A DNA stretch of 33,619 nt, from NCBI GenBank assembly GCA_902560045.1, contig CACEKJ010000010.1:1-33619 (forward strand), given 5' to 3'. Source of the stretch: an uncultured Bacteroidota bacterium (GTDB taxonomy: Bacteria > Bacteroidota > Bacteroidia > Flavobacteriales > Flavobacteriaceae). Made by a program: the position numbers and the translations under genes. Positions 1-8,204 of this stretch are shown here, one piece after another. The number at the start of each line of letters is the position of its first letter. The first letter of the stretch is position 1. Under the pieces are notes generated by a model. It searched no databases, was not told where the DNA came from, and worked only from the letters and a program-made list of their open reading frames with translations.

Positions 1-2
1 TT

Positions 3-869
3 CATAACAATCACGGAAGAATGGAATCTTCAGCAAGCCTGTCACGATCCAGTGATGTAACAATTGCAGTTATGGGAATATCTGCTCTTATTGAAGGGGA
101 AGAGGGAGATGCTGTTTCATCTGATGCAAACGGAGATAGAAATAAAATATCACTTCCAGAAAGCCAGATAAAATATCTAAAAAGTTTAAGAAAAAGTGCT
201 GGAAATAAACCAATAATATTAGTTGTAAAAGCAGGATCGGCTATAGATCTTTCTGAAATTTATGGATATGTAGATGCTATAATATATGCTTGGTATTTAG
301 GAGAGCAAGGAGGAAATGCCATTGCTGATGTAATTTTTGGAGATGTAAATCCATCAGGAAAATTACCAATTACAATTCCTAAATCTATTTCTCATCTCCC
401 AGACTATGATGATTATAGTATGAATAATAGAACTTACAGGTTTACAAGACATGACCCTATGTTTCCCTTTGGTTTTGGACTGAGTTATTCAAATTTCATT
501 TATTCCAACCTTTCAATTAATAAACATAAAATTAAATCTGGGGATTCAATAGAATTAAATTTTGAAATCTATAATGATAGTAAATTTTTAGGTGAAGAGG
601 TTATTCAATTATATATTAAAGATATGGAGTCATCCTTCCGCACCCCAAATTCATCGTTAAAATTCTTTAAAAGAATAAAATTAAAACCAGGTGAAAAAAG
701 AAGTGTGAATGTATTAGTGAATAAAGAAATGTATTCTGTGATTAATAAGGATGGAAGAAACGAAATCGAAAATGGATACTATAAAATTTTTGTTGGGGGA
801 AGCTCTCCGGGTGATCGAAGCACAGAACTAGGAAAGTCTTTACAGGAGGTATCATTTTTGGTTCAATAA
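3..869 (+). CDS. Glycoside hydrolase family 3 enzyme, C-terminal part (5' end outside window)
   Basis: The reading frame is open from base 3, so the gene begins upstream of the window; the first ATG in view (base 21) is internal. What remains is the GH3 C-terminal alpha/beta-sandwich domain, with the conserved EGEEGD motif, the VNPSGKLPITIP stretch and a PFGFGLSY motif. After it comes a fibronectin-III-like domain (roughly the last 110 residues, with EEVIQLYIKD). This order is typical of secreted beta-glucosidases and beta-xylosidases of GH3. The catalytic Asp nucleophile lies in the missing N-terminal domain, so activity cannot be judged. A GH43 gene follows 97 bases downstream on the same strand, which favours beta-xylosidase or another hemicellulose exo-activity; that is inference from context. 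Confidence 0.92.
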   Translation, partial: HNNHGRMESSASLSRSSDVTIAVMGISALIEGEEGDAVSSDANGDRNKISLPESQIKYLKSLRKSAGNKPIILVVKAGSAIDLSEIYGYVDAIIYAWYLGEQGGNAIADVIFGDVNPSGKLPITIPKSISHLPDYDDYSMNNRTYRFTRHDPMFPFGFGLSYSNFIYSNLSINKHKIKSGDSIELNFEIYNDSKFLGEEVIQLYIKDMESSFRTPNSSLKFFKRIKLKPGEKRSVNVLVNKEMYSVINKDGRNEIENGYYKIFVGGSSPGDRSTELGKSLQEVSFLVQ

Positions 870-966
870 AAAACCAGATAGAATTATTTTGGATATTTCA
901 TTGTCCCATAAATTTTTTTTTGGAGATATTCTTTTTTCATAACTTATTGATAACTAACAATTAATC

Positions 967-2664
967 TTGAAAAAAAAATCAATTAAAATAATAAAATTTC
1001 TATTCGTACTTTTTAGTATTTCATCATTTGGACAGGAAGTATTTAAAAACCCAATTCTTGCTGGAGGATATCCTGATCCATCAATTTGTAAAGTTGGAGA
1101 TACCTTTTATTTGGTAAACTCCTCTTTTGAATACTTTCCAGGCCTTCCAATACATAAAAGCACTGACCTTATTAATTGGGAGCTTATTGGACACGGACTT
1201 CATAGAGAATCTCAAGCTTCTTCAACGGTTAATCTCGTTGATGTTCAGTCTAACGGAGGTATACATGCACCAACAATTAGATATAATAAAGGAGTATATT
1301 ATATAATATCAACCAATGTTTACTATGATGCTGAAAAAAATAAAGCCGATATGGTAAATTTTATCATAACAGCCAATAATCCTGCTGGTCCATGGTCTGA
1401 TCCCATTCACATTGAGGGTGCACCAGGGATTGATCCAGACTTATTTTTTGACGATAATGGAAGAGTGTGGTATGTTGGGAATCAGGCGCCAGAAAACCCA
1501 AGCTTTGATGGTGAAGGTGAAATTTGGTTACAAGAATTAGATTTAAATGAATATAGTTTAATTGGTGAAAGACACTTACTTTGGAGAGGCGCCTGTGGAG
1601 GAGTTTGGGCTGAAGGACCACATATGTATAAAAAAGACGGTAAATATTATTTAATTATTGCAGAGGGTGGTACAAGTTTTAATCACGCCGTTATGGTTGC
1701 TATGAGTGAAAATATTGAAGGACCTTATATTTCAAATCCAAGAAACCCGATTCTTACATCCAGACATTTATCCTATGATAATTGGGTAAATAGTACGGGT
1801 CACGGAGATATTGTTGAATTAGACGACGGAAGATATTACATGGTTATTTTAGGAATAAGAAATGAAATTAATCGTGGTTCTAACATGGGTAGGGAAACTT
1901 TTATTGCTCCTTTAAGTTGGGAAAGAGAACCTTTTGAGTGGAAGGAAAATAAAGATTTATGGCCAGTAGTGTCTCCAATTTCCGGAAAGGTTGAAAAAGA
2001 AAACGATGTCATCTTTACAAATTCAACACAGATAAATTCTTATGATTTTCGAGATGACTTCAATTCCAAAACGCTTGGATTAAAATGGAACTTCAGAAGA
2101 TTACCCTTAGAAAATATTTATAGTCTAGATAAAAGAGAGGGTTTTCTAAGAATATTTTCTAATCATAATATTATCAAGGAAAGACAAAGAGCAGCGTTAA
2201 TGGGTTTTAAACAAAACCAAACCAACTTTGAATATTTTACCAGTATGAATTTTAATCCTGAAAATAATAAATCTGAAGCAGGAATTTCCATTTTTCAAAA
2301 AGATGACAATTATTTAAACTTTACTGTTGTAAAAAAAGATGGAAATTTTTTCATTAAAGTGAATGCCTATAATAACAATAAATTGATTTTAAAAGACGAA
2401 CAATTAATCCCTGATTATAAAGGAAAAATAAAGCTTAAAATATCATCTAAAGAGGGTGAATATAAGCTTTTTTATTCCACGCGAGGTTTTAGGTATAGAT
2501 TATTTGATAAGCTAAAAAATGACATTTTATTAAGTAAGGGTTATACTGGGGCGCACATTGGTCTTTACATAACAAGTAATGGGGAAGATTCAAATGATTA
2601 TGTTGATTTCGATTATGTTGACTACTCAGTTAAAAATCAGGAGTTAGCTGAAAAAACAAAATAA
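967..2664 (+). CDS. Secreted glycoside hydrolase family 43 (beta-xylosidase / alpha-L-arabinofuranosidase type)
   Basis: This is a 565-residue protein starting at TTG; the start is chosen because it gives a clean signal peptide (KKK, hydrophobic stretch, then SSFGQ near residue 23). The five-bladed propeller domain covers about residues 27-340. Its expected catalytic triad is visible: Asp37 in GGYPDPS (base), Asp156 in GIDPDLF (pKa modulator) and Glu216 in WAEGPH (acid). Residues about 355-555 form a concanavalin-like beta-sandwich of the kind found at the C-terminus of GH43 xylosidases (GH43_C2). The product should trim xylan or arabinoxylan oligosaccharides in the periplasm or outside the cell. 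It probably belongs with the GH3 gene upstream. The 3' end overlaps a small convergent gene by 28 bases. The exact substrate cannot be read from sequence by eye. Confidence 0.92.
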   Translation: MKKKSIKIIKFLFVLFSISSFGQEVFKNPILAGGYPDPSICKVGDTFYLVNSSFEYFPGLPIHKSTDLINWELIGHGLHRESQASSTVNLVDVQSNGGIHAPTIRYNKGVYYIISTNVYYDAEKNKADMVNFIITANNPAGPWSDPIHIEGAPGIDPDLFFDDNGRVWYVGNQAPENPSFDGEGEIWLQELDLNEYSLIGERHLLWRGACGGVWAEGPHMYKKDGKYYLIIAEGGTSFNHAVMVAMSENIEGPYISNPRNPILTSRHLSYDNWVNSTGHGDIVELDDGRYYMVILGIRNEINRGSNMGRETFIAPLSWEREPFEWKENKDLWPVVSPISGKVEKENDVIFTNSTQINSYDFRDDFNSKTLGLKWNFRRLPLENIYSLDKREGFLRIFSNHNIIKERQRAALMGFKQNQTNFEYFTSMNFNPENNKSEAGISIFQKDDNYLNFTVVKKDGNFFIKVNAYNNNKLILKDEQLIPDYKGKIKLKISSKEGEYKLFYSTRGFRYRLFDKLKNDILLSKGYTGAHIGLYITSNGEDSNDYVDFDYVDYSVKNQELAEKTK

Positions 2665-2807
2665 TAAATTGTATAAGCGATCATACTAAAACTAATCAAA
2701 AAACTTACTTTTATTAATGATTTATTTTGCGGGTTTTTTCTAATTAAAATCCTAATTATCCAATTCAAAATAAACAATGTGATTATAATAATTAGAGGTG
2801 TAGGCAT
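2637..2807 (-). CDS. Small (56-residue) predicted two-helix membrane protein
   Basis: An ATG-started frame of 56 codons runs from 2807 to a TGA at 2637. The translation is strongly hydrophobic: helix 1 about residues 4-22 (starts PLIIIITLFIL), a basic loop RKNPQNKS at 23-30, and helix 2 about residues 31-53. It ends in SANS. It lies 14 bases downstream of the YdjM-type membrane gene on the same strand, so it is probably co-transcribed. It overlaps the convergent GH43 gene end by 28 bases. I recognise no family. The two clean helices, polar loop, position in an otherwise unexplained gap and operon-like spacing support a real gene. No Shine-Dalgarno sequence is seen, which is normal in Bacteroidota. 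Confidence 0.6.
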   Translation of the reverse strand: MPTPLIIIITLFILNWIIRILIRKNPQNKSLIKVSFLISFSMIAYTIYYFVFSANS

Positions 2808-2821
2808 ATCTCAAAAGTAAA

Positions 2822-3874
2822 TTAAATTCCCTTTAGTCTTTCTATAAAATTATTAAATTCTTCAGAATATTTTCTGTTATTTCTAAACGATCTTACTTCT
2901 TTAATTTTCAATGCATTCATTTTTTCATTTGTTTCATCCAAAAGCATCTCACCTTGATCAGTTTTTTCTATAACATATGACCATATGTATGGAGAAGCAT
3001 TTTTATCAAACCCTTTTTGTCCAAGTTTTAAATTCCAGAAAACCAGCTCATTATTTTCATTGGTCATGATGTAGTGTCCGTTTGATAAAATAATCAGCTG
3101 TTGAATTTTTTTGTTGTCAATGAACGGCATTAACATGTGATGATTTTTGGGAAATTTTTTTGTAAAAGAAGGAGGTGATTTATCAAATAAAGAGTAGTAG
3201 CTAAACATATAAGAATCTTCTAATTCAATTTGACTAGACCACAAAATGCTGTTAAAGTAAGTAGCTCTTGTATTAATATCTTTGTATTCTATATTTTTAT
3301 CCTTTAATGATTTTGCGATATTATAGTGCGCTATTCCTTTGAACGATAAAGTAATAAGGAGATATGCTGTACTTATTGTAAGGCCCAGTGAATTATAGAG
3401 TTTTCTTTTTCTTGACAACCTGTCTTGAAATGCTGTTAATATTAAAAACGTTAAAAAGGGAAGAGTATAAAAGGGGTCAATAATGAATATATTTTCAATT
3501 GCTACTCTCCATTCAAACGGCCAAAAAAGTTGAGTCCCCCATGTGGTTTGTGCATCAAGTAAAGGATGTGTAATTATTGCCAGAAAAAACATTTTTAACC
3601 AATCATAGAAACTAACATTCGAATATTTTGAATAGATTTTTTTTAAAACCCATGCTAGAATAGGCGCAGCAATGAATGGAAATACAAGAGAATGAGAAAA
3701 TCCTCTATGCATTACAGATGCGCTCAGATCGTCGACAAAAAATCGAGTTACGATATCTAAATCAGGAATTGTTCCTGCAATAGCACCTAGGACAATAGCT
3801 TTATTTCCTATTTTTTTTCCAAGGCTTGCTTCAGCAACTGATGCTCCTAATACAATTTGTGTTAATGAGTCCAT
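2822..3874 (-). CDS. YdjM-family (DUF457) membrane-bound metal-dependent hydrolase
   Basis: The 350-residue protein begins MDSLTQIVLG and has the family hallmarks. These are a hydrophobic N-terminus with GTIPDLD (Asp38, Asp40), then MHRGFSHS (His56, His61) followed by a membrane helix, and THPLLDAQTTWGT (His103, Asp107). The conserved His and Asp residues are presumed metal ligands. Four to five membrane segments occupy the first about 185 residues; the rest is a soluble domain with no fold I recognise. The cellular role of the family is not well defined. The start codon directly follows the U-tract of a terminator hairpin at 3881-3909, leaving essentially no leader. A small membrane protein gene follows 14 bases downstream. 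Confidence 0.85.
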   Translation of the reverse strand: MDSLTQIVLGASVAEASLGKKIGNKAIVLGAIAGTIPDLDIVTRFFVDDLSASVMHRGFSHSLVFPFIAAPILAWVLKKIYSKYSNVSFYDWLKMFFLAIITHPLLDAQTTWGTQLFWPFEWRVAIENIFIIDPFYTLPFLTFLILTAFQDRLSRKRKLYNSLGLTISTAYLLITLSFKGIAHYNIAKSLKDKNIEYKDINTRATYFNSILWSSQIELEDSYMFSYYSLFDKSPPSFTKKFPKNHHMLMPFIDNKKIQQLIILSNGHYIMTNENNELVFWNLKLGQKGFDKNASPYIWSYVIEKTDQGEMLLDETNEKMNALKIKEVRSFRNNRKYSEEFNNFIERLKGI

Positions 3875-3880
3875 AAAAAA

Positions 3881-3909
3881 AAGGGCTTTTAAAATGATTA
3901 AAAGCCCTT
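3881..3909 (-). terminator. Rho-independent terminator abutting the YdjM-type start codon
   Basis: There is a perfect 10-bp stem (AAGGGCTTTT / AAAAGCCCTT) with a 9-base loop. On the minus strand the stem is followed by eight T residues leading directly into the ATG at 3874. It lies just downstream of the secreted-protein gene at 3928-4680, so it should end that transcript. On the plus strand there is no T-tract after the hairpin. Confidence 0.8.
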
Positions 3910-3927
3910 CAATAACTATACCTTAAA

Positions 3928-4680
3928 TTAATAAGTTATCATTAAACTTTCTTCACTTACCCAAGTTGCGACAGGTTCGGATTGAATTTTATTCCAATCT
4001 GAATCACCTTCTCTTTTCTTAGTTCTTTCCTCAAGACCAGTAAAGTATGCTGCTCGGGATTCCCCTAACACAACCATCATAAAGTCACCTCCATCTTCAC
4101 CTCCATATACAGGCTGAAGCATGAGTCTTATGTAATTGTTATTAAGTTTTTTATCATTTTCAATTCCGGCTTTTATATTATCCATAAACTCACCGCCCTT
4201 GCCCCAATCCACTGCAATATTCACATGTCTTCTGTAAGGATTTTTTGGCAGTTCTTCTGAAAGATTTGTTCCTTCGGGTATATAGCTTAAATCCATTCTC
4301 ATTCTATACACGTGTTCCATGACTATGTCTACATCTGTTCCATCCCAAGGATTTTCTCCTACGGCTTCACTCCATTTAGTGTAAACCTTTGAATTCCAAC
4401 CATCATCTCCCCATCTAGATTGTCTGTATTTAATACTTTCCTCCATAGAATCAAATGCTCTACAAAAGTAAATTGTATTTCCGTCCATTTCAGAAAGAAT
4501 AAAAATTCTAGGAGCATTCTCAACCATAGTTTTCTCAAGTTCTTTCCAAGTGTTCATTAAATTAAATGCCTTAGGCTGATCTTTAACTTCAAATTCAATA
4601 ACCTCTACAATAGGAGGGATTTGTGAATACGAAGAAATCGTAAATATCATGCTAAGCATTATGATTATTATATTTTTCAT
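3928..4680 (-). CDS. Secreted protein of unknown function with two similar alpha/beta halves
   Basis: The 250-residue protein has a signal peptide (MKNIIIIMLSMIFTISSYSQ). I do not recognise a named family. The mature part looks like two halves of similar beta-alpha-beta-beta-alpha-beta pattern: about residues 24-130 (VVEVIEFEV... MEHVYRMRM) and about 150-250 (RRHVNIAVDW... SEESLMITY). This recalls tandem dimeric alpha/beta-barrel (ABM/NIPSNAP-like) folds, but that is an impression and not a match. It contains a 67-base block (4207-4273) that reappears inside addB. Here the block is in frame and fits the protein, so this copy is probably native. It ends before a strong terminator and has a plausible promoter at 4705-4735. 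Confidence 0.75.
   Translation of the reverse strand: MKNIIIIMLSMIFTISSYSQIPPIVEVIEFEVKDQPKAFNLMNTWKELEKTMVENAPRIFILSEMDGNTIYFCRAFDSMEESIKYRQSRWGDDGWNSKVYTKWSEAVGENPWDGTDVDIVMEHVYRMRMDLSYIPEGTNLSEELPKNPYRRHVNIAVDWGKGGEFMDNIKAGIENDKKLNNNYIRLMLQPVYGGEDGGDFMMVVLGESRAAYFTGLEERTKKREGDSDWNKIQSEPVATWVSEESLMITY
4207..4273 (-). repeat. 67-base direct repeat, copy A (native, inside secreted-protein gene)
   Basis: Identical to 13585-13651 except for one base (minus strand CATGTGAAT here, CATGGGAAT in the other copy). It is in frame in this gene and encodes GTNLSEELPKNPYRRHVNIA and the following two residues. Similarity stops abruptly at both ends. The two copies are in the same orientation, 9.4 kb apart. 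Confidence 0.95.
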
Positions 4681-4704
4681 AGTTAGTTAAATTAAGTTAA
4701 GCTC

Positions 4705-4735
4705 TCAATATAGCTATTATTTAGACCCAGTCAAA
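4705..4735 (-). promoter_or_regulatory. Putative Bacteroidota promoter for the secreted-protein gene
   Basis: On the minus strand there is a TTTG (4732-4735), a 19-base spacer and TATATTGA (4705-4712), about 25 bases before the ATG. The -7 box matches the TAnnTTTG consensus only in its first part (TAnnTT), so support is moderate. Confidence 0.35.
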
Positions 4736-4802
4736 ATAAGGGCGCTATTTATTTATTTTGAGGGAATAAATTTATCTTTAAGTTATATCACAAATAAATT
4801 TC

Positions 4803-5291
4803 ATGAAAAGATTAATTATAGTTAGACATTCAAAATCATCATGGAAAGATTTAAGTTTAACAGACTTCCGTAGACCCCTAAATAATAGAGGGAAATCAGA
4901 CGGACCTATAATGTCAAGATATTTGAGCAGCAAAATCACTAAGATTGATTTTCTTCACTCTAGTAGTTCTGTTAGAACATTTGAGACATCAAAATTTTTT
5001 ATTTCAAAAATTGAATTTAAAAATATTAAGTATGATGATAATTTATACCACTGTTCTGCACAGTCTATCATACGTCTAATAAAAAATTACCCAGAACATC
5101 ATAACACTGTCATGATTATAGCTCATAACCCAGGCCTAACTAATTTGATTAATATGATTACAAATATTAATTTAGATAACCTACCGACTACCGGGATTGC
5201 AAATATCGATTTTGACTGTGACAGCTGGAATAATATTTCGATTGAAAACTCCAATCTAGTCGATTTAAAATTTCCGAAGCAATTAAAATAA
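4803..5291 (+). CDS. SixA-type histidine phosphatase
   Basis: The 162-residue protein starts MKRLIIVRHSKSSW, the RHG-type signature of the SixA / phosphohistidine phosphatase branch of the histidine phosphatase superfamily. His9 is the expected phospho-acceptor, with Arg8, Arg58 (SSVRTFET) and His108 (IIAHNPGL) as the phosphate pocket. The length is typical of SixA-like enzymes. The natural substrate is unknown: E. coli SixA acts on phosphohistidine proteins, but Bacteroidota homologues are uncharacterised as far as I know. The downstream DoxX-like gene follows 39 bases later and could be co-transcribed. Confidence 0.88.
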   Translation: MKRLIIVRHSKSSWKDLSLTDFRRPLNNRGKSDGPIMSRYLSSKITKIDFLHSSSSVRTFETSKFFISKIEFKNIKYDDNLYHCSAQSIIRLIKNYPEHHNTVMIIAHNPGLTNLINMITNINLDNLPTTGIANIDFDCDSWNNISIENSNLVDLKFPKQLK

Positions 5292-5330
5292 TTTTATATA
5301 TTTAATATACTAACCAATTTTAATTTTATT

Positions 5331-5699
5331 ATGGAACTAATCATGATTTTACAGCTCATTATTTCTATTGGACTTATAAACGTTTGGTTTTTTAGAGTTA
5401 ATAAAGCTACCGATTACCGAGGTGGAAATGCAAAAAATATGCAAGAAGAATTTTTAGCCTATGGACTTCCAATATGGTCTATGTATATTGTAGGTACTCT
5501 GAAAATTGCAATTGCAGTTATGCTAATTATCAGTATATGGGTTGAGGAGCTACTTATTTATAACTTAATTTTATTGGCTGCATTGATGATTGCTGCTGTA
5601 TTCATGCACGTTAAGGTTAAAGATCCTATAAAAAAATCATATCCAGCTTTATCAATCTTATTTATGATTGCATTGATAATGTATTTTACGATGAGTTAG
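5331..5699 (+). CDS. DoxX-like four-helix integral membrane protein
   Basis: The 122-residue protein has four predicted membrane helices (about 4-22, 50-68, 73-92 and 102-120). An amphipathic loop YRGGNAKNMQEEF sits after the first helix, as in the DoxX-like family. No catalytic motif is visible and the function is unknown. It sits between a SixA-type phosphatase and an alpha/beta hydrolase on the same strand with short gaps (39 and 40 bases), so a three-gene transcript ending at the 6660-6681 hairpin is likely. Confidence 0.7.
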   Translation: MELIMILQLIISIGLINVWFFRVNKATDYRGGNAKNMQEEFLAYGLPIWSMYIVGTLKIAIAVMLIISIWVEELLIYNLILLAALMIAAVFMHVKVKDPIKKSYPALSILFMIALIMYFTMS

Positions 5700-5739
5700 G
5701 AATCACCTATTGTTATTTAATTTTTCAATAATCTAAGCT

Positions 5740-6654
5740 ATGAGGTTCCTATTTGTCTTTTTTTTAACCTTCAATTCTTTATTTGCCAATGATTACAAAA
5801 TTTTGAGTTTTGATAACCACCCTATTCATGGAACTCTTATCAACTCAAACGAATTGAGTCCGTTTTTGGCTATAATTATTGCAGGATCTGGACCAACTGA
5901 TAGAGACGGTAACAATTCTTCCATGAAAAGTAATTATCTAAAAATATTAGCTGAAGAGTTGAATAAAAATGGAATTAGTTCATTCAGATATGATAAAAGA
6001 GGGGTCTCAAAAAGTTTAGGAGATATTAAAAGTCCGAATGAAATTCAATTTTTAGATTATGTAAATGATGCAAAAAGTATTATAAATCATTTTAAAGACA
6101 CAAAAAAATATAAAAAAATTGTAATAATTGGGCATAGCGAGGGATCGTTGATCGGAATGCTAGCAAGTAAGTCTATTGCAGACGGTTTTATTTCAATAGC
6201 TGGAGCGGGAGTCGATTATTTGAAATTGATTCAAAGGCAACTTTCTAATCGTGCACCATATATAAAGTCTATGTCTGATCCAATCATTGAACAGTTAAAA
6301 AAAAATAATCTAGTTGATTCAGTTCCTCCTTTATTAAATAATTTATTTGGCAATAATATTCAAAGATTTTTGATTGACGCCTCAAGCTATAATCCAGCAG
6401 TTGAAATTTCAAAATTGGATATGTCTGTTTTAATTATTCAAGGTACAAATGACATTCAAGTTGAGGTAAAAGATGCAGAAATTTTGCATGCTGCTTCATC
6501 AAAATCAAAACTAGAAATAATACAAGGAATGAATCATGTTTTTCGTCAAGCAAGTGAAAACTTCATACTGAATCTTCAAACTTATACAAATCCAGATTTA
6601 CCTATTGATAAACACTTACCATTAATAATAACAGATTTTATTTTTGAGAAATAA
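5740..6654 (+). CDS. Secreted alpha/beta hydrolase
   Basis: The 304-residue protein has a short signal peptide (MRFLFVFFLTFNSLFA). It shows the serine-hydrolase layout: an oxyanion region IIAGSGPTDRDGN (about 46-58), the nucleophile elbow GHSEG with Ser133, an acid Asp238 in IQGTNDIQV and the catalytic His266 in GMNHVF. The pattern resembles the YqiA/Fes-like 'alpha/beta hydrolase' enzymes seen in Bacteroidota that also carry the GPTDRDGN motif. The substrate is probably a small ester or acyl compound in the periplasm, but it cannot be specified. The stop codon runs straight into a strong terminator. Confidence 0.88.
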   Translation: MRFLFVFFLTFNSLFANDYKILSFDNHPIHGTLINSNELSPFLAIIIAGSGPTDRDGNNSSMKSNYLKILAEELNKNGISSFRYDKRGVSKSLGDIKSPNEIQFLDYVNDAKSIINHFKDTKKYKKIVIIGHSEGSLIGMLASKSIADGFISIAGAGVDYLKLIQRQLSNRAPYIKSMSDPIIEQLKKNNLVDSVPPLLNNLFGNNIQRFLIDASSYNPAVEISKLDMSVLIIQGTNDIQVEVKDAEILHAASSKSKLEIIQGMNHVFRQASENFILNLQTYTNPDLPIDKHLPLIITDFIFEK

Positions 6655-6681
6655 AAAAACCGCCCAATTGGGCGGTTTTTT
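6654..6681. terminator. Bidirectional Rho-independent terminator
   Basis: CCGCCC (6660-6665), AATT loop and GGGCGG (6670-6675) form a perfect stem. It is extended by A6 on the left and T6 on the right, so it works in both directions. It separates the convergent alpha/beta hydrolase (ends 6654) and outer-membrane barrel gene (ends 6706). Confidence 0.95.
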
Positions 6682-6705
6682 AAATTATTTCAATTTTTCT
6701 TTTTA

Positions 6706-7269
6706 TTAAAGTTTAAAGAAAACTGATAGAGTTGGAGTAGCGCTCATGTTATTGATAGTACCTTCCCAACCAAACATCATAGAAGAATCATCTCCTTGCT
6801 TAACATACTGAAGTATATTTGCTAATTGGAAGTTAACGATGATGTTTTCACTCATAAAGTAGTTGACACCAATACCAGAACCTAATCTAGTTTGAGCATC
6901 AGCAAAACTATCACCACTTGATGTACCAAATCCTACAGCCCACCATACTTTAGTTTTTTCTCCTAAATCCATAAAATAGTTATAGTAAGCTAAACCAAAA
7001 TCAGTGTTGGAAACTTTAGTTCCATCAACGTCTGTACTCATAAGACCTATATTTAGACCAAGAGCTGAATTTTCATTTAAAAAATATCCAACCTGAGGAG
7101 CAATAGTGTTCATTTTAGTTTCAACACCGCCCATGTCCATAGATCCGAATGTTACTCCACCACCAAGTACCCAGTCACCAGCTTCGTAGCCGTAGCTAGC
7201 ATCGTCCTGAGCGTTAATAGTAGAAATACCGAAAAATAATACCGTAATAAAAAGTAATAATTTTTTCAT
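6706..7269 (-). CDS. Outer-membrane beta-barrel protein, small porin-like
   Basis: The 187-residue protein has a signal peptide (MKKLLLFITVLFFGISTINAQ). The mature part alternates polar and hydrophobic residues in short strands rich in Gly and aromatics (WVLGGGVTFGSM, SALGLNIGLMS, VWWAVGFGTSSG). It ends in a typical barrel terminus with a final aromatic-hydrophobic pair (TLSVFFKL). This is the pattern of the 8-stranded 'outer membrane beta-barrel' families. The function is not determinable. A well-formed promoter lies at 7298-7325 and a terminator at 6654-6681, so it is a single-gene transcript. Confidence 0.85.
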   Translation of the reverse strand: MKKLLLFITVLFFGISTINAQDDASYGYEAGDWVLGGGVTFGSMDMGGVETKMNTIAPQVGYFLNENSALGLNIGLMSTDVDGTKVSNTDFGLAYYNYFMDLGEKTKVWWAVGFGTSSGDSFADAQTRLGSGIGVNYFMSENIIVNFQLANILQYVKQGDDSSMMFGWEGTINNMSATPTLSVFFKL

Positions 7270-7297
7270 TTTAAATCAATTTTTAGTTAATATGACG

Positions 7298-7325
7298 CAA
7301 ATATACGAAATTATTTAAAAATCAA
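7298..7325 (-). promoter_or_regulatory. Bacteroidota promoter for the outer-membrane barrel gene
   Basis: On the minus strand there is TTG (7323-7325), a 17-base spacer and TATATTTG (7298-7305), a full match to TAnnTTTG. The box is 28 bases upstream of the ATG. Confidence 0.7.
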
Positions 7326-7427
7326 CTTTTTTATTGCGAATTCAGCAATTTTTACCCCTTTCTTTTGTCATATCTATATCTGTTACTTTTTGATTTTCAA
7401 TTAGTTAAGAAAAAAATCAAATTTCCT

Positions 7428-7435
7428 TAAATTTG
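7428..7435 (+). promoter_or_regulatory. Putative -7 promoter box for the Bax inhibitor-1 family gene
   Basis: TAAATTTG is a full match to TAnnTTTG and lies 17 bases before the ATG at 7453, implying a very short leader. No clear TTG is found at the usual -33 distance. Confidence 0.5.
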
Positions 7436-7452
7436 CACTAAATTTTATTAAT

Positions 7453-8202
7453 ATGAGCAAACATCTCTCTTATAGAACATCAAATCCGGCGTTAAATTCT
7501 AATACTTTTAAGAATATTACCAATAATAACTCATTATATCTTGATAAAACAATGACAATAAAGGGAACCGTAGATAAAACGGCTTTATCGTTAGTTTTAT
7601 TAATACTAGCTGGGTATTACAGCTATTCCCCAGATATGACCAGTATGATTTTAGTGGGATCTATAGGAGGGCTTTTAGTTGCTATTCTAACTATTTTTAA
7701 AAAGGAGTGGGCTCCAGTAACGGTTCCTATATATGCGATTTTTGAAGGCTTGGCTTTGGGTTCAGTATCATATTTGTACAATACCCAATTCGAAGGGATA
7801 ATTATTCAGGCTATTTCTTTAACAGTTTTAATTTTATTTTCTATGCTATTTGCCTACCGAACAAAGATTATTAAACCTACCGAAAACTTTAAACTTGGAG
7901 TTTTTGCTGCTACTGGTGGCGTTGCATTACTTTATATTATAAGTTTTATAATGAGCTTTTTTGGGGAAGGCATATCATTATTAAGTACTCAGAATTCTTC
8001 AATGATGAGCATTGGCTTGTCGCTGGCTATAATTGTTATAGCATCGTTAAACCTTGTTATTGATTTTGATTTCATCGAAGAAGGTGCTGAAAAGGGAGCT
8101 CCAAAATATATGGAGTGGTATGGTGCATTTGGATTATTAGTTACTCTGATTTGGCTTTATTTAGAGATTTTAAGAATGTTGGCAAAATTCAGGAATAAAT
8201 AA
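7453..8202 (+). CDS. Bax inhibitor-1 / YccA family membrane protein
   Basis: The 249-residue protein has a polar N-terminal segment of about 40 residues followed by six to seven membrane helices. The late motif IDFDFIEEGAEKGAPKYMEW followed by a final helix (LVTLIWLYLEILRML) is characteristic of the bacterial YccA/BI-1 proteins. The buried acidic residues are those implicated in pH-dependent ion leak in this family. In E. coli YccA modulates the FtsH protease; whether that applies here is unknown. The gene converges on the DUF3078 gene with only two bases between stop codons. Confidence 0.88.
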   Translation: MSKHLSYRTSNPALNSNTFKNITNNNSLYLDKTMTIKGTVDKTALSLVLLILAGYYSYSPDMTSMILVGSIGGLLVAILTIFKKEWAPVTVPIYAIFEGLALGSVSYLYNTQFEGIIIQAISLTVLILFSMLFAYRTKIIKPTENFKLGVFAATGGVALLYIISFIMSFFGEGISLLSTQNSSMMSIGLSLAIIVIASLNLVIDFDFIEEGAEKGAPKYMEWYGAFGLLVTLIWLYLEILRMLAKFRNK

Positions 8203-8204
8203 TA

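Noticed and set aside
1364-1621. Open frame of 85 codons antisense to the GH43 gene
   Set aside because: It lies wholly within a well-supported catalytic domain on the other strand and its translation has no recognisable pattern.
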